Below are positions 33,187 through 41,137 of a DNA stretch of 43,851 bases, piece after piece. How positions within the stretch are numbered: the stretch's first letter is position 1; the number at the start of each line of letters is the position of its first letter. The position numbers were made by a program, and so were the translations under genes. Under the pieces are notes generated by a model. It was not told the DNA's origin. It did not search any database and saw nothing but the letters and a program-made list of their open reading frames with translations. The DNA comes from a virus, in the IMG/VR virus record IMGVR_UViG_3300010885_047074, positions 1 through 43,851 of that record; one strand, given 5' to 3'.

Positions 33187-34035
33187 TTACTTTAAATCCC
33201 TGCCTGCGTTAATAACAGAAACCGCGATGCTAGAATGAATACTCTCATAATGATTGACAATTACGAGGTAATCCTTGATACGACCATCAAGATCTTTATC
33301 CAATTCAACTGCAACTTTACGAACCATGTCTTCAACAAACACCGGATTTTCATACATTAATTCAGTTTGATAGGCTTCATCAACTCTCTTAAGAGCATTT
33401 ACAATAGGAGCAGAAGAACTCTTTTCAACTGCAAGAATCAATTCTTCCAGCCAATAAATATTATCCTGATTAGCTGTGCCAACATTAGCCAATTCTACAG
33501 TCACATCTGCATAAGACTGCTGATTATGTGCACCATAATCAGAAATTTCCTTAGAACAAGGACACAGGGAAGCGTAAAGAACATTTCCGTGGAGATAAAA
33601 TTTCTTTTCCCCATTAATCAGGCGACCTTCAAGTGATCCTTGATAATCCATATGAGAAACCACCTTGGAAACTGGTGCTTCTTTCTTCAAGAAATAATCA
33701 AATTTGATTTTAATGTAAGCATTTTCACTCTTCAGGCGAAGCTTACATTCATCCAGCAGGATATTCATCACTTCATCAATGCGATGAGTTTGATTGGCCA
33801 ATACTTCTTCTACCAAAATACGGTAGCGACTCATATTTGTGCCTTTAACCTCTGGAGTGAGGTCTGTATACATGCTGATAATTGCTTTGGTGGGATTAAT
33901 GGTTCCATCTCGGCGAAGAATCTGCATAGGGACTACAATATTGCGAGATCCAACCTTTGGAATATATTTCTTAGGAAATCCGTCGACGGTGTTTTGGATG
34001 TCTGGAATGTCGTTATTTGTTTTGATACGTGGCAT
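33187..34035 (-). CDS. folE2: GTP cyclohydrolase I type B (FolE2)
   Basis: A 282-residue FolE2, which converts GTP to dihydroneopterin triphosphate, the entry step to folate and to 7-deazaguanines. ATG 34035 (MPRIKTNNDIPDIQN) is the true start; an open frame upstream runs into the gp32 gene and is not used. The signature is SLCPCSKEISDYGAHNQQS at residues 157-174, with C158 (the FolE2 metal/catalytic Cys) and H170. VGSRNIVVPMQI and ENPVFVEDMVRKVA are also conserved. The leader contains AACAACAAACAAAACAAC and no Shine-Dalgarno. With the QueD gene and the DpdA-like gene it suggests preQ0-type DNA base modification instead of folate synthesis. Confidence 0.95.
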   Translation of the reverse strand: MPRIKTNNDIPDIQNTVDGFPKKYIPKVGSRNIVVPMQILRRDGTINPTKAIISMYTDLTPEVKGTNMSRYRILVEEVLANQTHRIDEVMNILLDECKLRLKSENAYIKIKFDYFLKKEAPVSKVVSHMDYQGSLEGRLINGEKKFYLHGNVLYASLCPCSKEISDYGAHNQQSYADVTVELANVGTANQDNIYWLEELILAVEKSSSAPIVNALKRVDEAYQTELMYENPVFVEDMVRKVAVELDKDLDGRIKDYLVIVNHYESIHSSIAVSVINAGRDLK

Positions 34036-34093
34036 AATGTTGTTTTGTTTGTTGTTATTATTATAGTGGGTTGAGATTTTTTTTCTCCAAGAA

Positions 34094-34975
34094 TTAAAGG
34101 TCTTTGAGAATGTCTTTAATGCGGCTATCGACAGGAATTTCATCTTCATCTTCTGTAGAACGAGCGGGTTTTTCTGTAACTGATTGTGTCTTACTGGGTG
34201 TATAAGAAGGTGTATAAGAAGGTTCATCTTCCTCTGGTACTTCTGGAGTCTTTGTAGCAACTACTGCTTCTGTTTGTCCAAGAAAATGAATATTCAAAGC
34301 TTTTGAAACTTCTTCATAGCTCTTGTGTTCAAAAATGGTGTCCAAAGACTTAACAGAATTGTAAATTACATCTGTATCTGGATCTCCCTCAAGAGCTGAC
34401 GGACCAGTAAATTTAGAGGCAACATATGTAGGATAACCCCCTTCGTTGGTTTCTACCTTAATACGAAGATTGCATCCCTTTTCTGATAGATCAAAAATCT
34501 TTGCTCCCAAATCTTCTGCGTCATCTCCTGAAATTGCTGACGTAATAATCTTGTCCAGCTGTTTGCCGAATCGAAGAATCTTTACCTGACCCTGATTTTC
34601 GGGATTGGTTGGATCCTTGATGACGTATACATTGGCTAACCAGTTTTCATTGCGCTTGATGGGCTTAATGCGTTCAATTTCATTCTTGTCCTGGGTGCGA
34701 TAAATCTTGGAACGACATTCATCAATGGCACAGCGCTCTCCGTAAGTGGAAGGACATAGGCAAGATACCAATTCATTGGTAATAACACTATTCCACAAGT
34801 GGTGGTAATAGTGGAACATGGTGCGCTCGGGATTGGCTAGATTTGGAATAAGACGAACTAGATAAGTCTTACCAATTTCCAATTTCATAAAATCTTTAAA
34901 ACTTCCTCCCTCTCCTGAGGATTTTTTAGTAAGGGCTTCTTTGATGGATTCGAATAGGTTGGCTGTGTATTTCAT
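34094..34975 (-). CDS. gp32: Single-stranded DNA-binding protein (gp32-like)
   Basis: A 293-residue SSB; T4 gp32 has 301. The N-terminal basic segment is followed by the core with MKLEIGKTYLVRLIPN and a zinc site. T4 uses His and three Cys; here HHLW (H58/H59), CLC (72-74), C82 and C87 are candidates. NWLANVYVIKDPTNPENQG and KVETNEGGYPTY are conserved core strands. The C-terminus is acidic (DEDEIPVDSRIKDILKDL), as needed for contacts with replication proteins. It is the last gene of the order DHH, gp33 candidate, gp59, gp32, the same as T4 (rnh, dsbA, 33, 59, 32). Confidence 0.93.
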   Translation of the reverse strand: MKYTANLFESIKEALTKKSSGEGGSFKDFMKLEIGKTYLVRLIPNLANPERTMFHYYHHLWNSVITNELVSCLCPSTYGERCAIDECRSKIYRTQDKNEIERIKPIKRNENWLANVYVIKDPTNPENQGQVKILRFGKQLDKIITSAISGDDAEDLGAKIFDLSEKGCNLRIKVETNEGGYPTYVASKFTGPSALEGDPDTDVIYNSVKSLDTIFEHKSYEEVSKALNIHFLGQTEAVVATKTPEVPEEDEPSYTPSYTPSKTQSVTEKPARSTEDEDEIPVDSRIKDILKDL

Positions 34976-34978
34976 AGG

Positions 34979-35668
34979 TTAGTTTGTGTTTGTATGGTTT
35001 GTATTAGTGATAATAATAGGTTGTTTGGAGGGGAGTTTCAACATTTCTTTTAAAAAAAGCTGAATTTTTTTAGTTCCTTCTTTGACCAAAGTTTTGGTCT
35101 TGAAAGAAAGGTGGTAGCGGTTACGAAACGCGAAAAAATGATCTACTAAATTAGAATCCCACACAACATTTTCAGTGTGTTCGTGTAGTCTTGAAAATTC
35201 TAAAAGTTCCATCAAGCAATAAGGATTTATTTGATGGGTTCTGTAATGTTCTAACCAAGCCGGTCCGTTTCCGTCTTTAAAAGAAATATAAGAATCTAAT
35301 TCAATTCGGTTTTTCAAACAAAAATGGGTTATAAATTCTAATCCTGCTTTAATTGCGTCAATCTGTTTTTCTGGTGATTGATTTATTCGTTGTTTTAAAA
35401 CTAAGGAATAATTTTTAATAGCTGCTCTGCCTATAAAAAATTTCAAAGGAGGAGTTTCTTCATCAGGATGTAATTCTTTCGCGGCTCCAAAAAAATCTTC
35501 TAATTTAATATAATTAAATTTTAGGAAAAATTGAGACAATTTTTGGAGATAAAGAACCGTAGAACTAGAAATATCTGAAAAATCTTTGCGAGGTTTCCAA
35601 GGACCACCGTTACGAAAATGTTTGAGGTGGCAATTATAGATTTGTTGTTCTAGAGAGGTAAGGTTCAA
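34979..35668 (-). CDS. DNA helicase loader (gp59-like)
   Basis: A 229-residue helical protein; T4 gp59 has 217. T4-like patterns are an N-terminal basic helix (YNCHLKHFRNGGPWKPRKDF), LYLQKLSQFFLKFNYIKLEDFF (T4: KYFFQKLSEKYKLKELALIF), a middle helix (IDAIKAGLEFITHFCLKN), and HEHTENVVWDSNLVDHFFAFRNRY (T4: HDEQTDNLVWNNYSIKLKAYRKIL). The gene lies directly upstream of gp32, as in T4, where gp59 loads gp41 onto gp32-coated DNA. The C-terminus is an odd Asn/Thr repeat (NTNHTNTN). Weak sequence match but strong synteny. Confidence 0.65.
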   Translation of the reverse strand: MNLTSLEQQIYNCHLKHFRNGGPWKPRKDFSDISSSTVLYLQKLSQFFLKFNYIKLEDFFGAAKELHPDEETPPLKFFIGRAAIKNYSLVLKQRINQSPEKQIDAIKAGLEFITHFCLKNRIELDSYISFKDGNGPAWLEHYRTHQINPYCLMELLEFSRLHEHTENVVWDSNLVDHFFAFRNRYHLSFKTKTLVKEGTKKIQLFLKEMLKLPSKQPIIITNTNHTNTN

Positions 35669-35973
35669 GGTTCTGATTTAGTTTGTTGTTTTTGCTTAAA
35701 TCTAAAAATTTTCTTGTATATATTGGGTGTCAGACTTAGGTATGTTTTGATTATAGTCTGTAAATTGTGATCTCCAAGCAATTCAAAATATATTTTTTGA
35801 GTCTTTTTGTCCTCTATTAATATTTTTAGAAAATTTAAGAAATTTAATTTTTTGCCTCTTGCTATACAAACAAAGGACCCAAATTTTAAAGTTATGTTTT
35901 CAAATTCCGTCAAATCTGACATCTCAGACGGATTCATCAAATCTTCTATTTGTTGAGAGGATGTTATAATCAT
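35665..35973 (-). CDS. Small protein in the gp33 position
   Basis: A 102-residue protein with acidic N-terminus (MIITSSQQIEDLMNPSEMSDLTEFE), a strand (ITLKFGSFVCIARGKKL) and a helical, basic C-terminus (YKKIFRFKQKQQTKSEP). It overlaps the gp59-like gene by 4 bases. In T4 the gene in this slot is gp33 (112 residues), the late-transcription co-activator that bridges RNA polymerase and the clamp. I see no convincing sequence match, so only position and size support that idea. Confidence 0.4.
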   Translation of the reverse strand: MIITSSQQIEDLMNPSEMSDLTEFENITLKFGSFVCIARGKKLNFLNFLKILIEDKKTQKIYFELLGDHNLQTIIKTYLSLTPNIYKKIFRFKQKQQTKSEP

Positions 35974-35976
35974 TGA

Positions 35977-36873
35977 TTATCTATTTACAGGCTGTAGGTT
36001 TTTTGTAACCTCCATGAAGAGAGGAGTTATTATACCACCTCCAGCATGAAGATGGCCACCCCCTTCACATATTTTTTCAGCAAAGACTCCTACATTTATA
36101 GGATCTTCTTTGGTGTATTGTCTAATGCTGACTTTTTCGGTTTTGCTATTGATAAAAAAGAACACATCTGGTCGATGTCTTTGCATAAGAATATCATTAG
36201 AGACACTAGAAAAGTTTTCGGCCATAATTGCTAAAGTTTTTTTCTTTTTGGTTCCAAAATTAATATATCCCTCAAATAAAGGCAATTTGTTAGCAATTTC
36301 TTCTCCTTCTTTTTTGATAAAATTAATGGCTCTTTTTTGTCCATTACTAAATCCTCGAAAACCATTGAAATAATCTTTGATAAATTTTGTAAAATTGTTT
36401 CTATATTCTGACCAAAATAATATATTTAAATCATAAGATTCGGGAATTTCAAGACGATAACAATCATAATCATCAGCTAATGCTATAAGCATCTTTTGAT
36501 CATTTGTTCTTGTTGGAAATTTATCTCCTTTAAATATCTGGGCCATAAGGAGAGCATTGGATGAAATATTTTTGTGTATAATTTTTGCCTTTAAAAATCT
36601 TGGTATAAAATCTATAGAAGTATCGTGATGATCTATAAATGTTATATAGCTCTTATCTAATTCAGGAAGAAATTCTTCACGAAGAGATAAATCCAACACA
36701 AATGTTTGACAGGGTTTATTAACTTTTTCTAAAGATTTTTTAATATGATCTATCTGTAAATTATTTACACTGTCGTATGTAATGGTGTCTTCTGGTAAAG
36801 CCCACAGTAATGTCAGTAAACTTACAGCTCCGTCAAGATCATTGTGGGTATATGCGTGATAACAATTAGACAT
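35977..36873 (-). CDS. DHH-family phosphoesterase
   Basis: A 298-residue DHH-DHHA1 protein. DHH motifs: HNDLDGAVS (residues 10-18, metal-binding Asp residues 12 and 14), VLDLS (D61), FIDHHDTS (DHH at 81-83) and ADDYD (the motif IV Asp). A C-terminal GGGHLHAGGG is the DHHA1 substrate-binding loop. The family includes RecJ exonuclease and nanoRNase/phosphatase types. The gene sits at the head of the gp33-gp59-gp32 operon, where T4 has its RNase H gene, so primer removal or short-oligonucleotide degradation is a reasonable guess. The DHH assignment is strong. Confidence 0.88.
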   Translation of the reverse strand: MSNCYHAYTHNDLDGAVSLLTLLWALPEDTITYDSVNNLQIDHIKKSLEKVNKPCQTFVLDLSLREEFLPELDKSYITFIDHHDTSIDFIPRFLKAKIIHKNISSNALLMAQIFKGDKFPTRTNDQKMLIALADDYDCYRLEIPESYDLNILFWSEYRNNFTKFIKDYFNGFRGFSNGQKRAINFIKKEGEEIANKLPLFEGYINFGTKKKKTLAIMAENFSSVSNDILMQRHRPDVFFFINSKTEKVSIRQYTKEDPINVGVFAEKICEGGGHLHAGGGIITPLFMEVTKNLQPVNR

Positions 36874-36902
36874 AAAAATAATTAAGGAATACTATATTAT
36901 AA

Positions 36903-38285
36903 TCACTCTTCATCCAAAGATTCAATTATTCTTATAGTGTCTGATACACTATTAATGTTGCTAGAAGAACCAGGCAAATTCTTTTTAGGAACTGTAAAGG
37001 ATTTAGACACATCATCCGGATCCTTTAACGATAAAGTTGGATAGTCTATTTCTAATATGGTGTGACACTCTCGAGGGCCAAATCGATTCTTGGTGATGCC
37101 TAAATGAATAATTCCTAATTCAAAATCTTCTTCTTCTGTCCAGATAGGAAACTGACAATCAGCGGTGTGGGATAGACCCATGGATTCACTAGTGGTCTCA
37201 AGACCTGGATTAGATTCATTATAAGCTGATCTATTTGTCTGGGTTGCTGTGATGAGGGGGCAGCTAAAATAATAAGTTAGAGCCCTAATTTGTTCTGTGA
37301 TCTGCTTAATAGATTCATAGGAATTCATCCCCTTTTCTGGCGGTGCTAATAGATTAAGATAGTCCAAAACTATGATATCCGGCTTAATTCCCTTCCTCAC
37401 CAACCGATCAATGTAGGATTTAATTTGAAGAGGAGTGACTGATTTAGGAGGAAATTCTTTAATAATTAATTTAGACATCTTGTGTTGAATTTTATACTTT
37501 TCAACACTTTGTTTGAGAGGACCTATCTGCATGGACAGATCATTCATTGCTATTTTAGATAACTGAGAACTAATGCGCTTGGCGTATACCTGCTCAGACA
37601 TTTCCAAAGAAATTAATAAAACAGTTTTATCTTGATCTAAAATATTTGTGGCTATATTTCCGAGAAAAATTGATTTACCCACATTAGTAACTCCATAAAA
37701 TACATACAAGGCCCTTCCGGCCGACATGAAGCCCCCACCAATTCTTTCATCCAACCATTTCCATCCTGAGGGAATTACTTTAAACACCTTCTGGAGGTCC
37801 TTACAGTGCTCATCTATGTCTTCTAGATAATCAAAGCCGTAATTTTCTACAAGGTTTATGTTACACGCTTCATCAAAGTCTTGTAATATTTTGGTGGTGT
37901 TTATTTCTCCGGACTGAACATCTATAGAAGTTTTCAATACTGTACTATAAACTGCCTTTTCTCTGAAAAACCTCTCAGAATTCTTCAACAATACATCCTT
38001 ATCATAGGATTTATCTATAACCTCAAATCCCAAAGCTACCTGCTTCAAAGAATTGCGTTTTTCATTATCCACCATGTGGACCTTTAATTCAGTAATGTTG
38101 GGTATTTTGTGATAATTTGAGTAATATTCTGCCAAGGATTCAAAAACTGATCTAATGTTTTTGTCCTCAAAATAACTAGGTTTGGCATGTTCAATAATAC
38201 TTTCCAGGTAAACTGGATCCATCAAAGCGTTGTATATAATGAGCTTCTCAAATAGAGCAAGATCAATCGGCAAAGAAGACTTCAT
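36903..38285 (-). CDS. gp41: Replicative DNA helicase (gp41-like)
   Basis: A 460-residue RecA-fold hexameric helicase; T4 gp41 is 475. The N-terminal helical domain (residues 1-150) is followed by the core with Walker A GVTNVGKS (198-205), LLISLEMSEQVYAKR, the Walker B region IIVLDYLNLLAPP, and the H3-type motif ITATQTNRSAYN. SESMGLSHTADC precedes the C-terminal tail. The gene starts 10 bases after a 36-base hairpin. Note that this family is a known split-intein site in related phages, but here the frame is complete and intein-free. Confidence 0.95.
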   Translation of the reverse strand: MKSSLPIDLALFEKLIIYNALMDPVYLESIIEHAKPSYFEDKNIRSVFESLAEYYSNYHKIPNITELKVHMVDNEKRNSLKQVALGFEVIDKSYDKDVLLKNSERFFREKAVYSTVLKTSIDVQSGEINTTKILQDFDEACNINLVENYGFDYLEDIDEHCKDLQKVFKVIPSGWKWLDERIGGGFMSAGRALYVFYGVTNVGKSIFLGNIATNILDQDKTVLLISLEMSEQVYAKRISSQLSKIAMNDLSMQIGPLKQSVEKYKIQHKMSKLIIKEFPPKSVTPLQIKSYIDRLVRKGIKPDIIVLDYLNLLAPPEKGMNSYESIKQITEQIRALTYYFSCPLITATQTNRSAYNESNPGLETTSESMGLSHTADCQFPIWTEEEDFELGIIHLGITKNRFGPRECHTILEIDYPTLSLKDPDDVSKSFTVPKKNLPGSSSNINSVSDTIRIIESLDEE

Positions 38286-38294
38286 ATAAAAAGT

Positions 38295-38330
38295 ATAAAG
38301 GCTATTGACGGGAAGATCAATAGCCTTTAT
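38295..38330 (-). terminator. Perfect 14-bp hairpin between queD and gp41
   Basis: A 14-base-pair perfect stem (ATAAAGGCTATTGA with TCAATAGCCTTTAT) around an 8-base loop, in the 65-base gap. On the minus strand the hairpin follows queD and is followed after two bases by CTTTTT, then the gp41 ATG. It could be an intrinsic terminator with a short T tail or a regulatory/RNA-processing hairpin in the gp41 leader. The perfect stem is certain; the function is not. Confidence 0.6.
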
Positions 38331-38350
38331 TCTTAATCTAAGAGGGAATC

Positions 38351-38782
38351 TTATTGGAAGGTTGCGGAGTTATCTGCATGCTCCCAAACCTCAACTTTGA
38401 ACACTCTACATCGAGTTCCATACTTTTGTTTAATGATATTATCTGCTGCGTTAAAACACCATTCTGCTGTCTTTTCAATTCCTACTCCATCCATAATTCG
38501 AAGATCACATCCTTTTAAAATATGCAATTCTTCAAAATATCTTAACAACGGATCATCAGCTGCTACACAAAGAGTGTGGTCAAATTGATCCTGTAAAACC
38601 TTTTTAAGATCTTTGAGATCTCCAAAATCTACACACCAATTTTTATCATCTAATTCTTTGCATTCAAACCAAAATTTGGCTTTAAGTTGGTAGCCGTGAA
38701 CGTATTGACAATGGGAGTGTTGTGCTCTCCATTGACGAAAAGCACAGCTACCCAATTCAATAATTTTTGTAGATTCAAACAT
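38351..38782 (-). CDS. queD: 6-carboxytetrahydropterin synthase (QueD-like)
   Basis: A 143-residue QueD homologue, the second step of preQ0 synthesis after FolE2. The active-site region reads CAFRQWRAQHSHC and YVHGYQLKAKFWFEC. In classical QueD the motif is C-x-x-x-HGH; here it is C25-QYV-HGY, a subfamily form in which the second zinc His is Tyr. H22/H24 may complete the site. WCVDFGDLK and FDHTLCVAADDP match conserved second-half motifs, and the C-terminal VEVWEHADNSATF holds the catalytic Glu. It lies between uvsX (5 bases) and gp41. Confidence 0.9.
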   Translation of the reverse strand: MFESTKIIELGSCAFRQWRAQHSHCQYVHGYQLKAKFWFECKELDDKNWCVDFGDLKDLKKVLQDQFDHTLCVAADDPLLRYFEELHILKGCDLRIMDGVGIEKTAEWCFNAADNIIKQKYGTRCRVFKVEVWEHADNSATFQ

Positions 38783-38787
38783 ATTGT

Positions 38788-39921
38788 TTACTCTTGCTCT
38801 TCTACATCATTATCTGGTTCTAAGACCGGAGAATCAACGGTTTCTTTGCGATATTTGAGTTGTTCTTGTAATTTACTTTCAATCTGTGGAAGAATCTTAT
38901 TCCATATTTCTTCATCAGCTCTCCAAGATTTATAATATCCTAATTTAGTCCCGTCAGCTAATGCAAAAGTGGCTCCGTTTTGAACAACTACACCATACCC
39001 AAGTGCCATTTCAAGAAGACCAGAATACTTGGCCAAACCCGACCTGAAATTGAGATATAATTCTGTTTCAAGAAAAGGAGGAACAATGCGATTCTTAATT
39101 GTAAGAGCTCTTAAAGTCACACCGTTAACATCTTTTGCCATTGGTATAATTTCATCGGAAGCCTCTCTACTGCCATTGGAACCACCAGAAGCCTTTTCAT
39201 TTTTGACAGCCATCTGCACTAGCACAGAAGACATATACAAAGGACCGGAACCGCCAGACTGTTGCTTCACAACTCCTGGAAACATTTCCGAAGGATTTGT
39301 ATAGATGTGATTACTGAATATAATAGGCACATCTGCTTTAGCTGCTTTATGTGTTAACACTCGAAGCATACTCTTGAGTCCCTTGGCTCTAGCTCCCATA
39401 TCCATGGCTTCTTTGCCTGCAGACACATCATTCATCTCCTTAGTAGAAACTAAATTTCCTAGAGAGTCAATAGATATAATAAATTGACTCTTAAGTTTTT
39501 TTTCAATGACAGAATCAAGAAATTGACTAATCTGATTACGACACTGTTCAACTGTTTCAACCGGACAATATTTAACTCTAGAAGGATCTATACCCATGTT
39601 TGATGCAGATTGAGCATCTACTGCATTCTCTGTATCAAAGATAACAACATAGCGACCCGCTTTTTGAGCTTCTGCTAGAATTTTATTAATAACATAAGTC
39701 TTACCACAACTAGTAGGACCACTAAATCCAGTAATACGACCACTAGGAATTCCTTTATACAAAGAACCCCCTACAATGGCATTCAAAGCCATAGACCCTG
39801 TATCAATAAAACTACTAACATTAGACAATGTATTATTATCTAAAAAAGAAGCTTCTGGATTTAATCCATCTAAAACTTTAAAGGCAGATAACACATCTGC
39901 AGGATAATCTTTTTTTGCCAT
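38788..39921 (-). CDS. uvsX: RecA-like recombinase UvsX
   Basis: A 377-residue recombinase; T4 UvsX is 391. Walker A is GPTSCGKT at about 68-75, the Walker B region is FIISIDSLGNLVS, and IIFSNHIYTNPSEMF with KQQSGGSGPLY corresponds to the DNA-binding loop L2 region. It forms filaments on ssDNA for recombination-dependent replication. ATG 39921 (MAKKDYPADVL) is 4 bases after the previous stop; an ATG at 39936 would overlap that gene by 11 bases and add MMNKN. The C-terminus is acidic (EPDNDVEEQE), as in UvsX/RecA. Confidence 0.93.
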   Translation of the reverse strand: MAKKDYPADVLSAFKVLDGLNPEASFLDNNTLSNVSSFIDTGSMALNAIVGGSLYKGIPSGRITGFSGPTSCGKTYVINKILAEAQKAGRYVVIFDTENAVDAQSASNMGIDPSRVKYCPVETVEQCRNQISQFLDSVIEKKLKSQFIISIDSLGNLVSTKEMNDVSAGKEAMDMGARAKGLKSMLRVLTHKAAKADVPIIFSNHIYTNPSEMFPGVVKQQSGGSGPLYMSSVLVQMAVKNEKASGGSNGSREASDEIIPMAKDVNGVTLRALTIKNRIVPPFLETELYLNFRSGLAKYSGLLEMALGYGVVVQNGATFALADGTKLGYYKSWRADEEIWNKILPQIESKLQEQLKYRKETVDSPVLEPDNDVEEQE

Positions 39922-39925
39922 ATTT

Positions 39926-40318
39926 TTATTCATCAAACAAATTGACTACAGTATTATTTGTTTGCTGATTGGGTGCTGGCTGTTGGTTAACTGTACCTGG
40001 AGGCACAAATAAATTATTCTTATTAAATAATTGAGCATATTGGGCCAATAGACGAAAATCTATAGCAGAAATATTCGAAGTGGTGATCAATTTGTTTTGG
40101 AAAGTAAACTGAACATCATCTGCTTTATCTGCAAGAAATTCTCTAAAGAATAGAGGGTATAATTGTACAGTCATACCACCCTTTTCAGCGGGGACAACAT
40201 TTAAAATAACTGGATTGGTCACCACTGTGACATCTTCAGTTTGAGAGGTTAATTCTCCTAGAATGGTTCTTCCTACTGTATCTAGGAACACTGCGGTTTT
40301 TTTGGTTTCTTCACTCAT
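39926..40318 (-). CDS. Small beta-rich protein, possibly Sm-like
   Basis: A 130-residue protein with a core of about 85 residues of beta strands: KTAVFLDTVGRTILGELTS, DVTVVTNPVILNVVPAE, MTVQLYPLFFREFL and VQFTFQNKLITTS. This strand order, with the LDTVGRTILGEL start and a NP-ILNV strand, resembles the Sm1/Sm2 layout of Sm/Hfq-like proteins, but the match is weak. The tail is Gln/Asn-rich and ends NNTVVNLFDE. It lies between thyX and uvsX in the replication block. Confidence 0.6.
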   Translation of the reverse strand: MSEETKKTAVFLDTVGRTILGELTSQTEDVTVVTNPVILNVVPAEKGGMTVQLYPLFFREFLADKADDVQFTFQNKLITTSNISAIDFRLLAQYAQLFNKNNLFVPPGTVNQQPAPNQQTNNTVVNLFDE

Positions 40319-40330
40319 TGTGTTAATTTA

Positions 40331-41137
40331 TTATATTACTAATATTCCATTTTTCAATGCAAATTCTTCTCTTTTTGGTTCTGTTGTTTCTGGAGATAAT
40401 ATATCTTCTAGAGATCCTTCTGGACTAGGATGGGATAGTAAGGTGTTTTTGCGTGGTGTTTCTTTATTTTCTTTTTTAGTGGTAACAACCTCTAGAGCTT
40501 CTGCAATGGCCGGAAATAATTGGTTAAAACTTTCCTTGATAGAATTAGCTATTGTCCTGTGTTCAAGTTGAGTATCTACTTTGCACCTCAAATCAAAATA
40601 ATGGATCCAGGAACGAATGTTTCCGGACATATAAAGAGTTGTTTGTGTGCAAAGAGGTAAAACTTTACGAGCACTTTCTCTTGCTCCTCCTTTGGATATT
40701 ATATATTCATACAGATCAATGCCATCTGTTACATGATCTATTACTCTTTTAATATCTTCCTTGCTTAGTGGTAAAATATCTGTACTAGATTGACGATTTT
40801 TTTCTGCCTGAGCTCTAATATCGAAGGATTCAATTCCGGTTACCATACTGTATCGCTGGCTAAATTCTTGAAAAGCAAAAGACTTGTGTCTAATAATTTG
40901 AGCTGATATGTCCCTGCTAGTTTGAATTTCAACCGTCATTGAAGCTTGCTCAAAGATGGACCAATGGCCGTGTTCTATACAATATTTAATTAATTTTGAA
41001 GCAGATTCTAAGTTTAATTGATTAGATGGATTTGAAACTCTGGCACAATATACAATAAATTCTTCTGCGGTTAAAAATCTTGTATTATCTTCAGATCTTA
41101 TAAAGGGTTGAGTAACTGCTACTACTTTGGTGTACAT
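40331..41137 (-). CDS. thyX: Flavin-dependent thymidylate synthase
   Basis: A 268-residue ThyX, which makes dTMP from dUMP using FAD, NADPH and methylene-tetrahydrofolate. The signature motif is RHKSFAFQEFSQRY at residues 83-96, against the usual RHRxxSxNExSxR; the third residue is Lys. VYCARVSNP and the EHGHWSIFEQ helix match the family, and LCTQTTLYMSGNIRSWIHYFDLRC, with the LEHRTIA segment, is the dUMP side. The last 60 residues are an extra Glu/Lys/Pro-rich tail. Overlaps the dpdA-like gene by 16 bases. Confidence 0.95.
   Translation of the reverse strand: MYTKVVAVTQPFIRSEDNTRFLTAEEFIVYCARVSNPSNQLNLESASKLIKYCIEHGHWSIFEQASMTVEIQTSRDISAQIIRHKSFAFQEFSQRYSMVTGIESFDIRAQAEKNRQSSTDILPLSKEDIKRVIDHVTDGIDLYEYIISKGGARESARKVLPLCTQTTLYMSGNIRSWIHYFDLRCKVDTQLEHRTIANSIKESFNQLFPAIAEALEVVTTKKENKETPRKNTLLSHPSPEGSLEDILSPETTEPKREEFALKNGILVI

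Noticed and set aside
34060-34092. Hairpin TTGAGA...TCTCCAA after gp32 as a terminator
   Set aside because: The stem is six to seven pairs with a mismatch, and the T run forms the loop instead of the tail.
34036-34260. 75-residue N-terminal extension of FolE2
   Set aside because: It lies in another frame of the gp32 gene end, has low-complexity non-family sequence, and FolE2 similarity begins exactly at the ATG at 34035.
36903-38285. Split intein in gp41, a known hot spot in related phages
   Set aside because: The frame is continuous from start to stop, with Walker A followed directly by helicase core sequence.
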